DNA of 64,000 nucleotides from Streptococcus ratti FA-1 = DSM 20564 (GTDB taxonomy: Bacteria; Bacillota; Bacilli; Lactobacillales; Streptococcaceae). The position numbers and the translations under genes are program-made. The stretch covers positions 1,302,001 through 1,366,000 of the forward strand of contig NZ_AJTZ01000005.1 of NCBI RefSeq assembly GCF_000286075.1. The letters are read 5' to 3'. The notes under the pieces were generated by a model. The model saw nothing but the letters and a program-made list of their open reading frames with translations. It was not told where the DNA came from and searched no databases. Numbering within the stretch: the stretch's first letter is position 1; each line of letters starts with the position of its first letter. Below, piece after piece: positions 48,537-57,849 of the stretch.

Positions 48537-48983
48537 CAAAAAGATTTAAGAACCTTTACGCTGCGCTCAAGAATCCTATCAATCAAAATAAGCGGGAAAG
48601 CAAAACCGGTAACTATCAACTCAATGATGCAGCCCTACCCCAACCGCTACCTCACACTATTACCACAATATAAAGTTCAGGGCTGAGACGCTTTTGTCTC
48701 AGCCTCATTTTTATAATGATCAAAACGTTTTTTACCAGACAGCCAATCAGCCAGCATGAAATGATCCCATGCAGCTTTAAGAACTGAAAACCTCTGCCCC
48801 TCAATGCCACCAGCAGAGCAGCTATAGCCAAAACAGCACCGCCTTTTATAACAAAAAGAACACTTTGCAGTATTTAAAAGACTTGCTTCCTGCGCAATAA
48901 AGAAACAAGTCTCATCATCGTATTTTTTGCTGCTGAGAGAAGATACTGCCTTCATCTCAGTTTTTAACTCTTACAAGAAGCGG
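48537..48983. repeat. Intergenic repeat unit, copy B, with terminator hairpin
   Basis: GGCTGAGAC/GTCTCAGCC hairpin followed by CATTTTT (about 48681-48711) ends csoR. The unit 48701-48939 shares both its ends with copy A at 45696-45829, including TTAAAAGACTTG and AAACAAGTCTCATCATC. A 92-codon minus-strand frame here is repeat-derived and not called. Confidence 0.65.
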
Positions 48984-49865
48984 CTACTGCAATTTTTGGC
49001 CATTTACTAATTCATAATAGCGCGCAATTGCTGAATGATCGTCTGAACCGTAGTCATGAGCTTTAAGCACTTGCAGGATCTCCATAGCCTGCGCAGTGAA
49101 CGGTGTTGACACATTGTAGGAGTGTGAAGCATCTAAAGCATTTTGCAAGTCCTTAATATGCAAATCAATGCGGAAGCCCGGGGTAAAATCACCATCAAAG
49201 ATTTTCTGTGATTTTTGATCCATGACAGTCGAGCCGGCCAAACCGCCGCGAATAGCTTCATAAACCCGCGATGGATTAACACCAGCTTTCTTAGCCAAAG
49301 AGTAAGCTTCGGATATTGCGGCAATATTGACCGCAACAATCATTTGATTAGCTAACTTCGTCAAATTGCCAGCACCGACTTCACCGACAAGAGTGACGCT
49401 GCTGGCCATAGCTTGCAAAACATCCTTATATTGTTCAAAGACGCTTTCATCACCGCCGACCATAACAGCGATGGTCCCGTCAATAGCCTTAGGTTCACCG
49501 CCAGACACAGGAGCATCTAAGAAAGAGACAGACAGTTCTTTTAACTTATCATGAAATTCTTTGCTGGCTACTGGTGAAATAGAGCTCATATCAATGACCG
49601 TCTGACCAGCACTTAAGCCTTCAGCAATCCCGTTTTCATTAAACAGAGCCGCTTTCACATGCGGTGAATTTGGCAGCATGGTGATAACAATATCACCTTT
49701 TTGAGCAGCATCCTTACCGCTTGCAACAGTATGGCCGCCAGCTGCTGTCAAAGCATCGAGACTGGATTGATTAAAGTCAAAACCATAGACTTCATGACCA
49801 GCCTTGATTAAATTGATAGCCATTGGTTTTCCCATAATACCTAATCCGACAAATCCAATTTTCAT
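48984..49865 (-). CDS. garR: Tartronate semialdehyde reductase (2-hydroxy-3-oxopropionate reductase)
   Basis: Beta-hydroxyacid dehydrogenase that reduces tartronate semialdehyde to D-glycerate. 293 residues from the ATG at 49865 (MKIGFVGLGIMGKPMAINL). Visible: the Rossmann GLGIMG, the substrate site DAPVSGGEPKA, and the catalytic Lys in GNLTKLANQ. Last gene of the aldarate cluster; its role fits the products predicted for the upstream genes. Confidence 0.9.
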   Translation of the reverse strand: MKIGFVGLGIMGKPMAINLIKAGHEVYGFDFNQSSLDALTAAGGHTVASGKDAAQKGDIVITMLPNSPHVKAALFNENGIAEGLSAGQTVIDMSSISPVASKEFHDKLKELSVSFLDAPVSGGEPKAIDGTIAVMVGGDESVFEQYKDVLQAMASSVTLVGEVGAGNLTKLANQMIVAVNIAAISEAYSLAKKAGVNPSRVYEAIRGGLAGSTVMDQKSQKIFDGDFTPGFRIDLHIKDLQNALDASHSYNVSTPFTAQAMEILQVLKAHDYGSDDHSAIARYYELVNGQKLQ

Positions 49866-49966
49866 TTTATTGACATCCCTTTCTGAATTCTTTACTTTAC
49901 ATTTTAACAAACCCTTATTTCCAGATAAATAGTATGTATACTATAATTATTAAGCAGCAGGCTTTT

Positions 49967-51109
49967 TTATTTGGTCAACGTACCAAATAAGGCGATAAGA
50001 TTGCGGCTGGCTGATAATACCAAAGATCGGGTGTCAGCCATCGCCGCATCCAAAGTCATTGGACGGTTAACAATATCAAAAACACCCGCTATTCCTTGAT
50101 GATAGACTTCGTCCAGTTCTAAAGAACGGCTGCCCACAATCGCTACCGTAGGGACACCGTATTTTTTAGCAATGGCTGCAATGCCGATAGGAGCTTTGCC
50201 ATTAATTGACTGTCCATCCATGCGGCCTTCGCCGGTAATGACCAAGTCGGCTCTTTTAATGTCCTCTTCGATATGAATCATTTGAAGGATTTTATCAATG
50301 CCACGCTGAGACTGGCCGTTCAAAAAGGCCATCAAGCCCGCACCGAGACCTCCTGCGGCTCCCGCACCGGGGACGTCCTTGATATCCTTGTGCAAAGTCT
50401 TCTTAATTACCTGAGCAAAATTAGCAAGTCCTTCATCCAGAACCTTTATCAAGTCCTCGCTGGCTCCTTTTTGAGGACCGTAAATCGCTGTTGCCCCATT
50501 GCTGCCGCAGAGCGGATTGGTAACATCAGACAAAATAATCAGCTCCACAGAATCAAAACAGCCTTCTGTAGCAGATGCGTCCAAACTGGCTACTTTACTC
50601 AAATTTTCACCATTTGCAGTTAATTCTTTTCCCTGTGCGTCAAAGAACTTCACACCAAGCGCTGCTGCCATTCCCATACCGCCATCATTGGTTGCTGAAC
50701 CGCCAATACCAATATAGATACGCTCAACGCCATGCTCTAAAGCACTTTTAATCATTTGACCAGTACCGTAGGTTGAAGCCTTCATAATATCTAAAGAACC
50801 TGAATCAACTAGGGTAATACCGGATGCTGCTGCCATTTCTAAAACAGCTGTTCTCCCGTCATCAATAATAGCATAGGAAGCATCGACAAGGGAATCAAGC
50901 GGCCCTCGAACACTAACCGTAACCTTCTCACCCTGATTGACATCGAGAATAGCATCAACAGTGCCCTCACCGCCATCAGCTATGGAAAAAACTTTTGTTT
51001 CATAATCAGGATACAAGCTATGGATGCCCTCAGAGATATAGGTTCCAACTTCTTTAGAACTGGCACTGCCTTTAAAGGAATCTGATGCAATGACAATTCT
51101 TTTCCCCAT
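49967..51109 (-). CDS. Glycerate 2-kinase (GarK/GlxK type)
   Basis: Phosphorylates D-glycerate to 2-phosphoglycerate, which enters glycolysis. 380 residues from the ATG at 51109 (MGKRIVIASDSFKGS; RBS AGGAGG, 7 nt). The family motifs DSFKGSxSS, IADGGEGTVDA, IGGSATNDGGMGMAAALG and TGEGRMDGQS are all present. A GTG two codons earlier is too close to the RBS. Confidence 0.93.
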   Translation of the reverse strand: MGKRIVIASDSFKGSASSKEVGTYISEGIHSLYPDYETKVFSIADGGEGTVDAILDVNQGEKVTVSVRGPLDSLVDASYAIIDDGRTAVLEMAAASGITLVDSGSLDIMKASTYGTGQMIKSALEHGVERIYIGIGGSATNDGGMGMAAALGVKFFDAQGKELTANGENLSKVASLDASATEGCFDSVELIILSDVTNPLCGSNGATAIYGPQKGASEDLIKVLDEGLANFAQVIKKTLHKDIKDVPGAGAAGGLGAGLMAFLNGQSQRGIDKILQMIHIEEDIKRADLVITGEGRMDGQSINGKAPIGIAAIAKKYGVPTVAIVGSRSLELDEVYHQGIAGVFDIVNRPMTLDAAMADTRSLVLSASRNLIALFGTLTK

Positions 51110-51129
51110 ACTCACACCTCCTGCTAATT

Positions 51130-52041
51130 TTACTCATCAGATGGAAGAAAACCACCCTTACGCATTTCTTCTTTCATTTTTTCTAATGCTGCTCCGCTTG
51201 TCGCTTCAGTCGGCAGGATGGATTTGCCCACATCCATTCCCATAAGGTTGGCCATATCCTTGGTTGCTGCCGGAAAGCTCGCCGCATCCTGAGACAAACG
51301 GATGGGATTTAATTTAAACTGAGCTTCCAGAGATTTTTCTAAATCTCCAGTAATATAATAATCATAGATACTGCTGACCAAGCGGGTATACATATTGGCT
51401 GTGGAGCAGACACTGCCGACAGCACCTACACAAAGCCCCGGAAATACAACTGTATCTTTACCTGTCAGCACTCGGAAGTTGACATCCTGAGTCTGACGGA
51501 TTAGCTCGCTGCAAAAAGTGATATCTCCGCTTGATTCCTTAATACCAATAATATTTGACACATCATGGGCCAAACGGACAATAATATCCAGCGGAATAGT
51601 GTAGCCAGAGCGGCCTGGATTATTATAAAGCAGCATGGCTGTATCAGGAACACTGTCAGCAATAGCTTTAAAGTGATGGTACAGAGCCTTCGCTGTCGGC
51701 TTAATAAACATCGGATTGAGAACTGAAATTGCAGCTATATCCCGCTTAACAGCTTCCTGAGCTAATGCAATGCATTTCCGAGTACGAATGGCTCCAATAC
51801 CGAAATAAATTGGAACTCGGCCAGCTGCCTCATCCAGCATGATATCCAGGGCACGGAACATTTCATCCGGCTCGAACATATAAAATTCTGAATTGCTGCC
51901 AAAAGCCAAAATGCCATGCACCCCATTTTCAATGACATGATTAACAATTTTTCTCAGTCTGGTGTCATCAATATTTTCATCATCATCAACAGGGGTAATA
52001 ATCGGAACCACAATTCCTTTTACATTTTCTCTCTTAAACAC
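51130..52041 (-). CDS. DHDPS-family lyase, probable ketodeoxyglucarate aldolase
   Basis: A 303-residue TIM-barrel class I aldolase of the dihydrodipicolinate synthase / N-acetylneuraminate lyase family. The Schiff-base Lys is in IIGIKESSGD and the Tyr in LLYNNPGRSGY. In this cluster it follows the aldarate dehydratases and precedes the semialdehyde reductase. The pathway needs an enzyme that splits 5-keto-4-deoxyglucarate into pyruvate and tartronate semialdehyde, and no GarL-type aldolase is seen, so this protein likely does it. The alternative is the KdgD-type dehydratase to 2-oxoglutarate semialdehyde. Confidence 0.75.
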   Translation of the reverse strand: MFKRENVKGIVVPIITPVDDDENIDDTRLRKIVNHVIENGVHGILAFGSNSEFYMFEPDEMFRALDIMLDEAAGRVPIYFGIGAIRTRKCIALAQEAVKRDIAAISVLNPMFIKPTAKALYHHFKAIADSVPDTAMLLYNNPGRSGYTIPLDIIVRLAHDVSNIIGIKESSGDITFCSELIRQTQDVNFRVLTGKDTVVFPGLCVGAVGSVCSTANMYTRLVSSIYDYYITGDLEKSLEAQFKLNPIRLSQDAASFPAATKDMANLMGMDVGKSILPTEATSGAALEKMKEEMRKGGFLPSDE

Positions 52042-52051
52042 TGAGTTTCTC

Positions 52052-53380
52052 CTATCTTACTAAACTTGGCTTTTTATTGTCAAATGTCCAGCCCGGAATC
52101 AGATACTGCATAGCAGCTGCATCATCACGTGCACCAAGGTCTTTGTCAACATAGAGCTGATGGGCTTTTTTGATGGCCTCCAAGTTGGGTTTGATTCCTA
52201 AACCGGCAGAATCCTTAGCGATATGGATAACACCATCCCTGATGACATGAGAATTTTCTGTCAGAGCCTGCCCGTCCTGCCAAATATAATGCGTGTCGCA
52301 GGCATTGATTTCACCTGGCGCTGCTGCCGCAGCATGAGCTACCATGGCTAAGGAAATATCAAAGTGATTGTTGGAGTGAACGCCCCAAGTCATGCCAAAA
52401 TCATGGCACATCTGAGCAACACGGACAGAACCCTGCATGGTCCAAAAATGCGGATCCGCAAGCGGAATGGTTACAGAGTGCAAAGCGACCGAATGCTGCA
52501 TCTGCCGCCAGTCTGTCGCAACCATATTGGTAGCTGTTGGAATGCCGGTCGCCTTTACAAACTCAGCCATAACTTCGCGGCCGCTAAAACCATCTTCAGC
52601 CCCGCAAGGATCTTCAATATAAGCAGCAATGCCTTTTAAATCCCTGCCGATTTCAATAGCTTCTTTCAATGACCAAGCACCATTTGGATCAAGCGTAATA
52701 CGGGCATTTGGAAATTCTTCTTTCAAAGCTTTAATAGCTTTAGCTTCCTCCTTACCCTCCAAAACGCCGCCTTTAAGCTTGAAGTCCTTGAAACCATAGC
52801 GCTTGTAGGCAGCCTTGGCCAAATCAACAATAGCTTCAGGCGTCATTGCTTCCTTGCGGCGCAGACGGCCCCAGTCATCAGAATCATCATCTCCTTGTAA
52901 GTAAGGAAGATCTGTTTTATTAGGGTCGGCGATGTAGAAGAGATAGCCTAAGAAAGGCACGTTTTCTCGAACCTGTCCGTCTCCTAACAAAGCAGCTACT
53001 GGCACTTGAAGATGCTGCCCCAGCAAATCAAGCAAAGGCGTTTCTACTGCTGTCTGAACATGGACAGCAGTCCGGAGGTCAAAAGTTTGGAGACCGCGGC
53101 CGCCTGAGTCAAGCTGACCAAATTTCTCGCCAATTTCTTTAACGATGTTTTTATATTCTCCAATACTGTGGCCAACAACTAAGTCTTTAGCCCTTTCTAA
53201 GGTATCGGTAATTTTTTGGCCACCAGGAACCTCACCGACACCCAGATTGCCTGAACTGTCTTCTAAAATTACCACATTGCGCGTGAAGTAAGGACCGTGA
53301 GCTCCGCTTAGATTTAATAACATGGAATCATATCCAGCAACTGGATAAACATCCATTTTAACAACTGTAGGCACTGACAT
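52052..53380 (-). CDS. gudD: Glucarate dehydratase
   Basis: Enolase-superfamily enzyme, 442 residues, that dehydrates D-glucarate (and often L-idarate) to 5-keto-4-deoxyglucarate. The GudD-type start [19 protein letters not shown] is followed by catalytic Lys in FKLKGGV, metal ligands in [15 protein letters not shown] and TNMVATD, and the His-Asp dyad in [11 protein letters not shown] and LADPHFW. All active-site residues are present. Eleven nt before the aldolase gene's start. A close paralogue lies at 54563-55906. Confidence 0.92.
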   Translation of the reverse strand: MSVPTVVKMDVYPVAGYDSMLLNLSGAHGPYFTRNVVILEDSSGNLGVGEVPGGQKITDTLERAKDLVVGHSIGEYKNIVKEIGEKFGQLDSGGRGLQTFDLRTAVHVQTAVETPLLDLLGQHLQVPVAALLGDGQVRENVPFLGYLFYIADPNKTDLPYLQGDDDSDDWGRLRRKEAMTPEAIVDLAKAAYKRYGFKDFKLKGGVLEGKEEAKAIKALKEEFPNARITLDPNGAWSLKEAIEIGRDLKGIAAYIEDPCGAEDGFSGREVMAEFVKATGIPTATNMVATDWRQMQHSVALHSVTIPLADPHFWTMQGSVRVAQMCHDFGMTWGVHSNNHFDISLAMVAHAAAAAPGEINACDTHYIWQDGQALTENSHVIRDGVIHIAKDSAGLGIKPNLEAIKKAHQLYVDKDLGARDDAAAMQYLIPGWTFDNKKPSLVR

Positions 53381-53417
53381 TTTTTATCCTCCAAAATTAC
53401 TTTCTCTAGCTGATACT

Positions 53418-54545
53418 TTATTGGAACACCTGAGCATCTACTTGTAAGTCCGGCAAAACATCTTGGTTGAGCGTAAGCCCCAGACCCGGACGTGTCGGCA
53501 CCTTCATCTTACCATCAACTAACGCTACCTTTTCTTCAAAGAGACCGACTGTTTCAAACCATTCAAAATGTTCTACCCAAACATCGCCGCTATAGCAGGC
53601 TGTCAGTGGTAAATGGAGCTCCATGCTGTAGTGAGGTGCCAGCACCAAATGATTTTCTTCAGCCCGCTGGAGCACTTTTTGAAACTGTGTAATACCGCCG
53701 ATACGCGGTGCATCTAATTGACAGACATCAAAAGCACGTCTATCAAAGAAAGGAAGACCTTCTTCATAACTCGTCAGCATTTCGCCTGTTGCAATCGGTG
53801 TCCCCAGAACTTGTGATAAACGCAGATGTCCTTCAACATCATGGCAGGTCACAGGTTCTTCAAACCAAACGAGATTGTACTCGTCAAAATATTTGCCAGC
53901 CTTAAGTGCCGTTGAGACAGCCCACTGCTGATTGGCATCGATCATAATAGGCACATCGTCACCCAGCGCTTTTCTCAAAGCTGCTACACGTCTGACATCT
54001 TCCTTATAGTCCGGCTGGCCGACCTTAATTTTTACACCGCCGATGCCCTGCTCCAGCACACTTTGTGCATGGGCAATGACCTCTTCAATCGTATCTTGCA
54101 GGAAACCGCCCGTTGTATTGTAACAAGGGACATATTCTTTATACTGACCCAAAAGCTTACTTAAAGGAAGGCCGGCACGCCTAGCCTTAATATCCCACAG
54201 AGCAATGTCAAAAGGCGTGATTCCTTGAACAGCGACACCAGTATTGCCAATCGAAATACTAGACCACAGTAATTTATTCCATAAGCGGCTGATATCATTA
54301 GGATCCTGCCCCAGCAACAACGGTGCATATTCTTTAGCTAAGGCGTATTGAGCAGGGCCGCCGTTTCGTTTGCAATAAGTGTAGCCCAGACCTGTATAGC
54401 CGCCTTCTGTCTCAACAATCGCCGCTGTAATCATAACTTCTTTTAGCGGTGTCTGTTTGCCTTGAATAACCTTGGCATCACTGACAGGCTTTTTGAGAGG
54501 AACACGAATTAATTTCACCTCAACTTTTGTAATTTTATCTATCAT
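53418..54545 (-). CDS. Mandelate racemase-family aldarate dehydratase (L-talarate/galactarate type)
   Basis: A 375-residue enolase-superfamily protein from the ATG at 54545 (MIDKITKVEVKLIRVPLKK; RBS GAGGG). Catalytic KxK in GVKIKVGQ, metal ligands in MIDANQQW, WFEEPV and TGEML, and the His of the His-Asp dyad in LAPHYSMELHLP. Sequence style matches L-talarate/galactarate dehydratases. Placed between two glucarate dehydratase genes, it would widen the substrate range to galactarate or talarate with the same keto-deoxy product. Confidence 0.82.
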   Translation of the reverse strand: MIDKITKVEVKLIRVPLKKPVSDAKVIQGKQTPLKEVMITAAIVETEGGYTGLGYTYCKRNGGPAQYALAKEYAPLLLGQDPNDISRLWNKLLWSSISIGNTGVAVQGITPFDIALWDIKARRAGLPLSKLLGQYKEYVPCYNTTGGFLQDTIEEVIAHAQSVLEQGIGGVKIKVGQPDYKEDVRRVAALRKALGDDVPIMIDANQQWAVSTALKAGKYFDEYNLVWFEEPVTCHDVEGHLRLSQVLGTPIATGEMLTSYEEGLPFFDRRAFDVCQLDAPRIGGITQFQKVLQRAEENHLVLAPHYSMELHLPLTACYSGDVWVEHFEWFETVGLFEEKVALVDGKMKVPTRPGLGLTLNQDVLPDLQVDAQVFQ

Positions 54546-54562
54546 ATAATCAACCCTCACAT

Positions 54563-55906
54563 TTAGCGATGACAAAAGACCGGCCGGTTGGGATCAAACT
54601 GCCAACCTTCTTCCAGATACTGCATGGCAATGGTATCATCACGGTCTTTAAAATCCATTTGATGGTATAGAGCATTTTGTTTTTCCAGCTTATCTAAATC
54701 AATATCAACACCTAAGCCAGGTTTATCCGGAAGCTTGATTTTCCCATCAATAAAGCTGAGCGGCTCTTTAAGCAAGGACTCGCCGTCCTGCCAGATCCAG
54801 TGTGTATCAACCGGGGCAATGTTGCCCGGAGCTGCCGCTGCAACCTGTACAAAGGTCACAAGAGTAATGTCAAAATGATTATTGGAATGTGATCCCCAAG
54901 TCAGTCCCCACTCGTTCAAAAGATAGGCCATGCGAACACTGCCGTTTAAGGTCCAAAAATGCGGATCTGCCAAAACAATATTGACACTGCGCAGAGCCGC
55001 AGCATGGTGGAACTGACGCCAATTGGTCGCAATCATATTGGTAGCAACAGGAATTCCCGTTGCGTCACGGTATTCTGCCATAATTTCACGGCTGGAAAAG
55101 CCCTGTTCCGGACCGCAAGGATCCTCAATATAGGTCAGCACATTTTTACGATCTTGTGTCAGGGCAATTGCCTCTTCCAGTGTCCAGGCTCCATTAGGAT
55201 CAATATTAATACGAGCATCCGGGAAAGCTGTCTTCAAGGCGTCAACAGCCTTCATTTCTTCTTCGCCGGCTAAAACGCCTCCCTTTAATTTAAAATTATT
55301 AAAACCATACTTGTCTTTGAGCACACGTGCCTGTCTGACAATAGCCTCAGGAGTCATCATTTCAGTTCGGCGCAGCAACTCCCAGCTACCGCCGCTATCG
55401 CCTTTTTCGTAAGGCAGATCGATTTTATGGGAATCTGCTGAATAAAAGAGATAACCTAAGAATTCCACAGCTTCCCGCTGGATGCCGCCTTCACCCAACA
55501 AGGCAGCGATAGGCAGCTCTAAGAATTTCCCCAGTAGGTCCAGCATGGCGCATTCAATGGCAGCCTCAGACTGGACAACAAATTTTAAGTTGGAGAGATC
55601 TAACTGCTGCAATCCTTCACCAGTATCTTGCACAGCCCTTTCACGACTACGGCGAATATTCGTCAGAACCTTGCGGTATTCACTGACTCGCTCACCAAGG
55701 ACAAAAGGCTTATAGCTCGCAAGCTGTTTGGTGATATGCTCTCCGCCATGGATTTCTCCGATACCGAGATTGCCGCTGTCATCTTTTAAGACAACAACAT
55801 TTCTCGTGAAATAGGGAGCATGGCAGCCGCTCAGCGTTAACAGTGGACTGTCATGACCGGCTACCGGATAAACAGTCATGTCAATGACTTTTGGTGCTTT
55901 ACCCAT
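54563..55906 (-). CDS. Second glucarate dehydratase-type enzyme
   Basis: A 447-residue paralogue of the gene at 52052. It keeps the motifs FKLKGGV, IDPNGAW, IEDPCGPEQG, TNMIATN and [11 protein letters not shown], so it should be active. In enterobacteria a paired GudD relative (GudX) has lost or changed activity; here the catalytic groups look intact. It may prefer another aldarate such as idarate. It is 17 nt before the talarate-type gene and 21 nt after the permease. Confidence 0.85.
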   Translation of the reverse strand: MGKAPKVIDMTVYPVAGHDSPLLTLSGCHAPYFTRNVVVLKDDSGNLGIGEIHGGEHITKQLASYKPFVLGERVSEYRKVLTNIRRSRERAVQDTGEGLQQLDLSNLKFVVQSEAAIECAMLDLLGKFLELPIAALLGEGGIQREAVEFLGYLFYSADSHKIDLPYEKGDSGGSWELLRRTEMMTPEAIVRQARVLKDKYGFNNFKLKGGVLAGEEEMKAVDALKTAFPDARINIDPNGAWTLEEAIALTQDRKNVLTYIEDPCGPEQGFSSREIMAEYRDATGIPVATNMIATNWRQFHHAAALRSVNIVLADPHFWTLNGSVRMAYLLNEWGLTWGSHSNNHFDITLVTFVQVAAAAPGNIAPVDTHWIWQDGESLLKEPLSFIDGKIKLPDKPGLGVDIDLDKLEKQNALYHQMDFKDRDDTIAMQYLEEGWQFDPNRPVFCHR

Positions 55907-55927
55907 ATTCTTCTCCTTTGATTAATT

Positions 55928-57268
55928 CTAAACAATCCCCATAGATGCAATAACAGCAATGAAAATAGAGTTAACCAGCGGAAAGGCAGCTCCCAGCCAG
56001 AATTCGTGGTAGTAACCTTCCTTATGTGTCAAATGGGTGTAGTTGAGACGATTGATAACCGAACCATTGTGCGGCAGGGAATCCAAACCGTAACAAGAGA
56101 TATTAACCATACGGTGCAGCACATCTGCGCTGATACCCTGTTTCAAGAAACGCGGAGCAAAGACATTGAGTGAGATAGCTTCACCGCCTGAAGCCGAACC
56201 GGTAATACCAGCAACCAAGTTAGTGGCAACAGCAAGTTGAATCAGCGGCGGGCCAGGAATCTTATCCAAATTATCAACCAAATATTCAAAGCCCGGTGCC
56301 GCTGCAACGATACCGCCAAAGCCAACAACGGCTGCAACATTCATAATAGACTTCATGGTTGAATTGACACCATCAGCCATCGTGTTTTTGAAATTAACAA
56401 ATTTATTATAGTAAAAGACAAAACAGACCAAACATCCTATGGTCAAAGAAAGATAAGGAGCCACATTAAAGACATTCATAGCAACAATCAGGGTAATAGA
56501 TGGCAGAAGCGCTTTGACAAAGTCCCAGTTAGTTGTCTTTTTATCCATAGCTTTCAAGGCTAAAATTTGTGAAGCCTCTTCCATCTTGTGACCGGTCTTT
56601 TCAAACCCTTCCCCGCGTTTTTCATTGCGTTTGAGCATCCACCAGATATACCAGGCACCAAAGATAATAGACACTCCGGCAGCAATAATACCCAGCATTG
56701 GTGCCGCAGTTGGTTTTGTTCCCAGTGTTTCCATTGGAATCAAATTTTGAATAGCCGGCGATCCTGGCAGAATAGCTGTCCACATTGAACCTCCGTAAAC
56801 CGCAACAGCAATGATAAAATGCCAGGGAATATCCAATTCCTTAAAAATACGGAAGCAGATTGGAGCAATTGTAAAAATAACAACGAAACCGCTTACACCA
56901 CCAAATGAAAGAATAGCCGTAATCAGCGAAAGTCCCATCAAAACCCAGAATTTAGCATTTTTACTGCCCATTTTCAAAGACCACTCAGCAATTTTATTGG
57001 CAATATCCTGAGCGGCACCGCAGTCCCCCAGCATAGAGCCAAGAACAGTCGCCGGAAGGAAAATCAGAAAATTATCTTTGGCAAAATCAGCGAATGCCGG
57101 TGCATACTCATCTGTCAGCGTTTTTGTCAGTGGCAGACCAGACAAAAGAATAACAACGATAGAGGCAGCAGGACCCAAAATAAGAATCGGAAACTGCTTA
57201 TATGATCCCCAAATCAAGAAAGCCAGGGCAAGCAGGATGCCCAGTAAACTAATTAATCCACTGTCCAT
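55928..57268 (-). CDS. GntP-family permease, probable aldarate transporter
   Basis: Membrane carrier of 446 residues from the ATG at 57268 (MDSGLISLLGILLALAFLIWG; RBS AAAGGAG) with about 12 helices. GntP family features include LPATVLGSMLGDCGAA, GVSGFVVIFTIAPI, the GGSMWTAILPGSPAIQNLIP loop and GSASGGEAISLN. GntP proteins carry gluconate and related sugar acids by proton symport. As first gene of the aldarate operon it probably imports glucarate/galactarate, in place of the usual GudP-type carrier. Confidence 0.88.
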   Translation of the reverse strand: MDSGLISLLGILLALAFLIWGSYKQFPILILGPAASIVVILLSGLPLTKTLTDEYAPAFADFAKDNFLIFLPATVLGSMLGDCGAAQDIANKIAEWSLKMGSKNAKFWVLMGLSLITAILSFGGVSGFVVIFTIAPICFRIFKELDIPWHFIIAVAVYGGSMWTAILPGSPAIQNLIPMETLGTKPTAAPMLGIIAAGVSIIFGAWYIWWMLKRNEKRGEGFEKTGHKMEEASQILALKAMDKKTTNWDFVKALLPSITLIVAMNVFNVAPYLSLTIGCLVCFVFYYNKFVNFKNTMADGVNSTMKSIMNVAAVVGFGGIVAAAPGFEYLVDNLDKIPGPPLIQLAVATNLVAGITGSASGGEAISLNVFAPRFLKQGISADVLHRMVNISCYGLDSLPHNGSVINRLNYTHLTHKEGYYHEFWLGAAFPLVNSIFIAVIASMGIV

Positions 57269-57849
57269 AATGAACTCCTTTGATAAAAATGAAATAGCAT
57301 GAGCAAATACCAATTGAGAGGCTGAGTAACTTAAAACCCAGCTGCATCAGCCTCATATTGTTATTAACTCCCATTAATAAATGCTGGCTAAGAACGGACA
57401 GTCCCGAAAAACTGACTAAGGCTGGCTCTAACTCTGCTTTCGAGCCAATCAGAAGTTTTTTCTGTCCATCTTAGTATCGGCTTTTTCATAATAGCACACT
57501 CACATTCTTATGTTCAACGTTTCACAAGCTAGAGTTTGGCTCACTTTTACCGGTCTTTTTATGGTATGTGTAACATACTGCACTATTTTATGATAGCTGC
57601 CCTGCTAGCAAACTTAACAAACAGCCCTTCCTTTTTTTCCAGACCAATAAAACAAATGACAGCAGAGCATTTTTTGCTGTCAAGACCATGTTTTAAGTTA
57701 CTTTTTAAAATTGGTCTAGTCAAAAAAATTATCCCGTTTTAAAACAAGCGATAAGAGTATTTTTGTTAAATAAATCATTTTTATTACAAAAACCAAAGAA
57801 AAAAATAGTATAATGACCTTAGTGCTTACATGTTAAGGGGGAAAGCTTT
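57269..57849. promoter_or_regulatory. Divergent promoter region of the aldarate operon and cdaR
   Basis: Toward the permease (minus): TTGAAC, 18 nt, TATTAT (about 57485-57515), followed by two hairpins, GGACAG...GGCTC/GAGCC...CTGTCC (57396-57467) and GAGGCTGA/TCAGCCTC (57319-57355), in the leader. Toward cdaR (plus): a TATAAT at about 57809 followed by GGGGGAAAG RBS. The leader hairpins could attenuate the operon. Confidence 0.45.

Noticed and set aside
48677..48955. 92-codon minus-strand frame after csoR
   Set aside because: Built from the intergenic repeat and its terminator hairpin, so the frame is a by-product.
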